NCBI GenBank assembly: GCA_003519645.1
Contig: DOWI01000293.1
Span: forward strand, 7,599 to 15,281
Source: Oscillospiraceae bacterium
Lineage (GTDB): Bacteria > Bacillota_A > Clostridia > Oscillospirales > Acutalibacteraceae
Direction: 5' to 3'
DNA: 7,683 nucleotides
The notes beneath the pieces are model-generated. The model had not been told where the DNA came from and did not search any database. It was given only the letters and a program-made list of their open reading frames with translations. How positions within the stretch are numbered: the stretch's first letter is position 1; every line of letters starts with the position of its first letter. Both the position numbers and the translations under genes were made by a program. This document shows, piece by piece, positions 5,065 through 7,683 of this stretch.

Positions 5065-6212
5065 GTATACGTGCAACTCTAAAAAGAGATGACCATGAAA
5101 CCATACTGAATATGCCCTGCAACGATTATGATATTGACACTGCCATGCAGAATATCGGTGAAGCGGACATGACCAACACCACACAATTTGTATCCCAGAT
5201 GGACAGCAATATTCGTGAGCTTTCAGTCCTGCAAGACCGTTTCATCAACGTGGATGAACTAAACTTTCTCGCTAAACGGCTGGACAGTTTCTCTAAAAAG
5301 GAATTGAATCAGTTTCGTGCGGCGATGGTAGTGGTAAAACCTGTGGAATTAAAGGATATGATCAATCTGACCTATAATCTCCACAATTATACACTGATTT
5401 CAGACTTTTCTAATATGGATGCAGTCGGAAAAACTCATTTTCTAAATGTCGAGGGAGCCATTGCTACCAATCAGGAACCGTCTATTGATTACCGTGCAAT
5501 AGGCGAAGACCTGTTGTCTACAGGAGGTACAACAACGCAATACGGTGTACTGTTTCAAAACGGGATTCATATGGAAGAAATATATGATGGTCAGGTCTTT
5601 CCCAATTTTCTGTATGAGTGCTGTGTATTTGCACCCACCATCGGATATGCTGGCAAGACGGAAACGCTGTATATGCCTTGTACGAGAACCTCAATAGAAA
5701 AAGCGGTTCACCGTCTTGGTGCGCCAGGCATGAACGAATGCTCCCTTGAAAATTTGGATGCACTGCCAATTGCACCTGACTGGCTCGCTGAGATTTGCCC
5801 GAATTACGATAACGCTGATGTGTATGGGTTGAATAAGCTGTCGGCAGTCATTACGGATTTTGAACCGGAGGACTATAGCAAACTAGTTGCAATTTGCTCC
5901 TATGCGGAAATTGAAGATTTGGAGAAAGCAGCCTTGCTTGCTGAAAACATCGACAGCTTCGAATTTGTACCTTATGTGGACGATTACGAATTGCTTGGTA
6001 GGTATCTGATCAGGGCAACCGACAGTTATCTGTACGATGAAAATCTCGATGATTATTACGATTTTGAAAAGCTTGGTGAAGATACTGCAGACAATCAGCG
6101 CGGTGAATTTACTGTATATGGTTATGTCGGTATCAAGGACAATATTGAGATTTCGGAAATTATCGGTCAATCAGATGAAATGACTAACAGTATCAGAATG
6201 GAGGGTATGTGA
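5058..6212 (+). CDS. ArdA-like antirestriction protein
   Basis: This 384-residue protein resembles the long ArdA-type antirestriction proteins of Firmicutes conjugative elements. ArdA proteins mimic bent B-form DNA and block type I restriction-modification enzymes when an element enters a cell. The N-terminal half shows DELNFLAKRLDSF (66-78), the INLTYNLHN...ISDFSNMD segment (102-121) and YGVLFQNG (162-169). The second half repeats the theme with TLYMPC (203-208), VYGLNKLSAVITDFEPEDY (255-273) and VPYVDDYELLGRYLI (304-318). The last stretch, YDENLDDYYDFEKLGED (326-342), is dense in Asp and Glu, as expected for a DNA mimic. At more than twice the length of classical plasmid ArdA, it may be a duplicated or two-domain form. 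It overlaps the preceding gene by 7 bp and the next start as TGATG. Confidence 0.8.
   Translation: MLSIRATLKRDDHETILNMPCNDYDIDTAMQNIGEADMTNTTQFVSQMDSNIRELSVLQDRFINVDELNFLAKRLDSFSKKELNQFRAAMVVVKPVELKDMINLTYNLHNYTLISDFSNMDAVGKTHFLNVEGAIATNQEPSIDYRAIGEDLLSTGGTTTQYGVLFQNGIHMEEIYDGQVFPNFLYECCVFAPTIGYAGKTETLYMPCTRTSIEKAVHRLGAPGMNECSLENLDALPIAPDWLAEICPNYDNADVYGLNKLSAVITDFEPEDYSKLVAICSYAEIEDLEKAALLAENIDSFEFVPYVDDYELLGRYLIRATDSYLYDENLDDYYDFEKLGEDTADNQRGEFTVYGYVGIKDNIEISEIIGQSDEMTNSIRMEGM
6200..6205 (+). promoter_or_regulatory. RBS deciding the 6212 start
   Basis: GGAGGG lies 6 nt before the ATG at 6212 and only 3 nt before the GTG at 6209. It therefore supports the ATG start, which overlaps the ArdA-like stop by one base. 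Confidence 0.6.
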
Positions 6213-6547
6213 TGGCATTACTTTATTCAAAGGTGGCACTGCTTGCCAATGATTGTATGTCCACTGTTGAGTTTCTTGTATGTGGCATTCCCAGAGAAGC
6301 TGATGATCTTGCCGGGTATACCGCCTATGAAGATTTTGTTGAAGAGCACTCCGATTCCGAATGTTTCGACGTTACCGCCGAAGCATATGTCTATGGCAAC
6401 GGTGAAACAGAAATAGCCAATATTTATGAAATCGCTGCCTTTACACAACGCGGTGATGATTTTCTCAAGCACCCCGAAGTTCAGCTAATTGAGAAAGTAA
6501 ACTTCGAAATATACAACGGCCAAAATAATATGGAAATGGAGCTGTGA
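6212..6547 (+). CDS. Small, very acidic protein of unknown function
   Basis: The ATG at 6212 gives 111 residues. I do not recognise the family. By my hand count there are about 23 Asp/Glu and only 5 Lys/Arg, spread over the whole chain, which is very acidic for a soluble protein of this size. It has no signal peptide or clear membrane segment. It lies between the ArdA-like gene and a DUF4314 gene with overlapping junctions, so it is co-expressed with an antirestriction protein. Strong acidity next to a known DNA mimic makes a second DNA-mimic or anti-defence inhibitor plausible, but this is inference from charge and context only. Confidence 0.65.
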   Translation: MALLYSKVALLANDCMSTVEFLVCGIPREADDLAGYTAYEDFVEEHSDSECFDVTAEAYVYGNGETEIANIYEIAAFTQRGDDFLKHPEVQLIEKVNFEIYNGQNNMEMEL

Positions 6548-6549
6548 TT

Positions 6550-6846
6550 ATGAATTCATTTGAGCGAGATAGGCAGAAAGCAAAAATGTATAAAGAAATG
6601 TACCCTGCTGGTACACGAATTGAACTAATAAGTATGGGAAATGATCCGCAACCGATTGATAGTGGAACACGAGGAACGGTGGATTACGTGGATGATATCG
6701 GGCAAATCGGAATGAAATGGGATAACGGCAGGAGCCTCTCCCTTATTCCCAGCGAAGACAGCTTTCGTAAGCTCACACCTAAAGAAATTGAAGCTGAAGG
6801 GGATGAATTATTGCAGGGTGACGATGTACCTGTACAAACAATGTGA
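6550..6846 (+). CDS. DUF4314 domain protein
   Basis: The ATG at 6550 lies 8 nt after GGAG (6538-6541) and is preferred over the GTG at 6544, giving 98 residues. The family signature is clear: a short basic helix with a YPAGTRIELISM strand, then GTRGTVDYVDDIGQIGMKWD followed by NGRSLSLIP and a closing FRKL. This looks like a small SH3-like beta-barrel of about 65 residues followed by an acidic tail. DUF4314 proteins are frequent in Firmicutes conjugative elements and phages; their function is not established. The gene starts 2 nt after the previous stop and is followed within 10 nt by the next start, so it is in the same operon. Confidence 0.82.
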   Translation: MNSFERDRQKAKMYKEMYPAGTRIELISMGNDPQPIDSGTRGTVDYVDDIGQIGMKWDNGRSLSLIPSEDSFRKLTPKEIEAEGDELLQGDDVPVQTM

Positions 6847-6855
6847 GGTATGCAG

Positions 6856-7359
6856 ATGAAGGATAATATAAAAATGCAACAGGACTTTACGGAATACCTT
6901 AACCGTGAAGTCCTTTCTTCTGTGGATTGGGCAAAACTTGGCAAAATAAAATATATTAAAGAACTGCTAAAACAGATAACAGATAAATTCTGTGAGATTT
7001 ACGATGCAAACGAGCTTGAATACGATATGGAATTTGTCCTTGTTCCTGCTTTAATCCGAGTATGCGAAAGCGGAGATCTATACGCTGGAATTGTTCAGCT
7101 TGATCTCACGTCCAGTGGTGAACATTATGGTACGGATTTCTTCACACGTTACGGGGTCATGAACATTGATAATGAGCAACTGACAGAAAAAGAGCTGAGA
7201 TATGTTCGCTCACTCCACCCCTATGACTATTTCCCCACCGTTCAATATCCCGATGATATTCATGTCGATTGGAGTAGATGCCCGAAAGAAGTATGGGATA
7301 TTATCGACTACTGCCGAGGGAATGCGCATGAGCAGAGCGGAGGGTTGGAGCTAACATGA
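6856..7359 (+). CDS. Acidic conjugative-element protein of unknown function
   Basis: Two in-frame ATGs exist. GAGG (6845-6848) nearly abuts the one at 6850 and is 7 nt from the one at 6856, so 6856 (167 residues) is preferred. I do not recognise the family. It has a helical N-terminus (LGKIKYIKELLKQITDKF) and a mixed middle section with many aromatic residues (EHYGTDFFTRYG). The C-terminal third contains SLHPYDYFPTVQYPDD and WSRCPKEVWDIIDYC. By hand count it is acidic overall, about 31 Asp/Glu against 17 Lys/Arg. It overlaps the methyltransferase start as ATGA, so the two are translationally coupled. This could be a partner or regulator of that enzyme, or another antirestriction factor; neither is shown. 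Confidence 0.65.
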   Translation: MKDNIKMQQDFTEYLNREVLSSVDWAKLGKIKYIKELLKQITDKFCEIYDANELEYDMEFVLVPALIRVCESGDLYAGIVQLDLTSSGEHYGTDFFTRYGVMNIDNEQLTEKELRYVRSLHPYDYFPTVQYPDDIHVDWSRCPKEVWDIIDYCRGNAHEQSGGLELT

Positions 7360-7683
7360 TACGCTTTTTCGATATGTTTTCCGGCATCGGTGGCTTCCGT
7401 TCAGGACTTGAAGCGGTAGGCGGTTTCAAATGCATCGGCCACTGTGAGATTGATAAGTATGCACAGAAAGCCTACAACGCTATCTTTAGACCGAAAGGAG
7501 AATATTTTTGTAATGACGCAAGAACAATCAACCCTGATGAAATGCCCGACTTTGACCTTATCTGTGCGGGATTTCCTTGTCAGAGCTTTTCAGTTGCGGG
7601 AAAGCGACTCGGCTTCGAGGATACAAGAGGAACTCTGTTTTTTGAAGTTGCCCGAATCCTTGCAGAGAAACGGCCTGCATTTT
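7356..7683 (+). CDS. DNA (cytosine-5)-methyltransferase, 5' part (cut by window end)
   Basis: The ATG at 7356 follows GGAG (7346-7349) by 6 nt and overlaps the previous stop (ATGA). 109 residues are visible. Motif I, the S-adenosylmethionine site, is FFDMFSGIGGFRSGL (4-18); CEID (30-33) matches the motif II acidic position; and motif IV is GFPCQSFSVAG (72-82) with catalytic Cys75 in PCQ. DTRGTLFFEVARIL (89-102) fits motif V, and RPAF is where the motif VI ENV would shortly follow beyond the window. The enzyme would transfer a methyl group from S-adenosylmethionine to C5 of cytosine at a specific site; the specificity region is not in the window. No restriction endonuclease is seen. On a conjugative element, orphan C5 methyltransferases often protect the element from host restriction. 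Confidence 0.93.
   Translation, partial: MIRFFDMFSGIGGFRSGLEAVGGFKCIGHCEIDKYAQKAYNAIFRPKGEYFCNDARTINPDEMPDFDLICAGFPCQSFSVAGKRLGFEDTRGTLFFEVARILAEKRPAF

Noticed and set aside
5518..5775. Minus-strand frame inside the ArdA-like gene
   Set aside because: It is a shadow ORF on the strand opposite a well-supported gene, without an RBS or recognisable motifs.
1..7683. CRISPR arrays, rRNA genes, insertion-sequence terminal repeats, origin of transfer
   Set aside because: I saw no regularly spaced repeats, rRNA-like sequence, transposase ends or nick-site/relaxase context anywhere in the window.

Overview
The window looks like accessory DNA from a Gram-positive anaerobe of the Clostridia. Reasons: moderate-to-low GC, strong AGGAGG-type ribosome binding sites, tightly overlapping genes, and gene families typical of gut Firmicutes conjugative elements (TnpV, an ArdA-like antirestriction protein, DUF4314, a C5 DNA methyltransferase). 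This assignment is inference; there is no rRNA or other taxonomic marker.

Left block (about 1-3520, + strand) is a tightly coupled operon. In order: the tail of an upstream Cys-rich frame (stop at 79-81); a VOC/glyoxalase-fold protein; two tandem paralogues that fuse a DUF3788-like N-terminus to a DUF3795-like cysteine-rich C-terminus; an alpha/alpha-toroid-like protein of about 290 residues; and a Cys-rich protein whose frame is broken by one in-frame TGA at codon 18. The TGA ends the right arm of a perfect 10-bp inverted repeat. The junctions are overlaps or gaps of 1-8 nt, so the genes are probably co-translated. Their joint function is unknown; the concentration of CxxC-type clusters suggests metal or thiol chemistry, or small-molecule sensing.

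Middle block (3521-4353) opens with a stem-loop placed as a bidirectional terminator. Next is tnpV, the only minus-strand gene, and then about 420 bp without a convincing gene. That stretch holds three strong stem-loops (4071-4101, 4206-4242, 4273-4313) and a short tRNA T-arm-like remnant. It reads as a module boundary.

Right block (4354-7683, + strand) is a second coupled operon: a Cys-cluster element protein, an ArdA-like DNA-mimic antirestriction protein, a small very acidic unknown, a DUF4314 protein, an acidic unknown, and the start of a cytosine-C5 methyltransferase that runs off the window. ArdA-type proteins inhibit type I restriction enzymes and the methyltransferase could mark the element as self. 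The block is best read as the anti-defence module of an integrative conjugative element, and the two acidic unknowns in it are candidate new anti-defence proteins.
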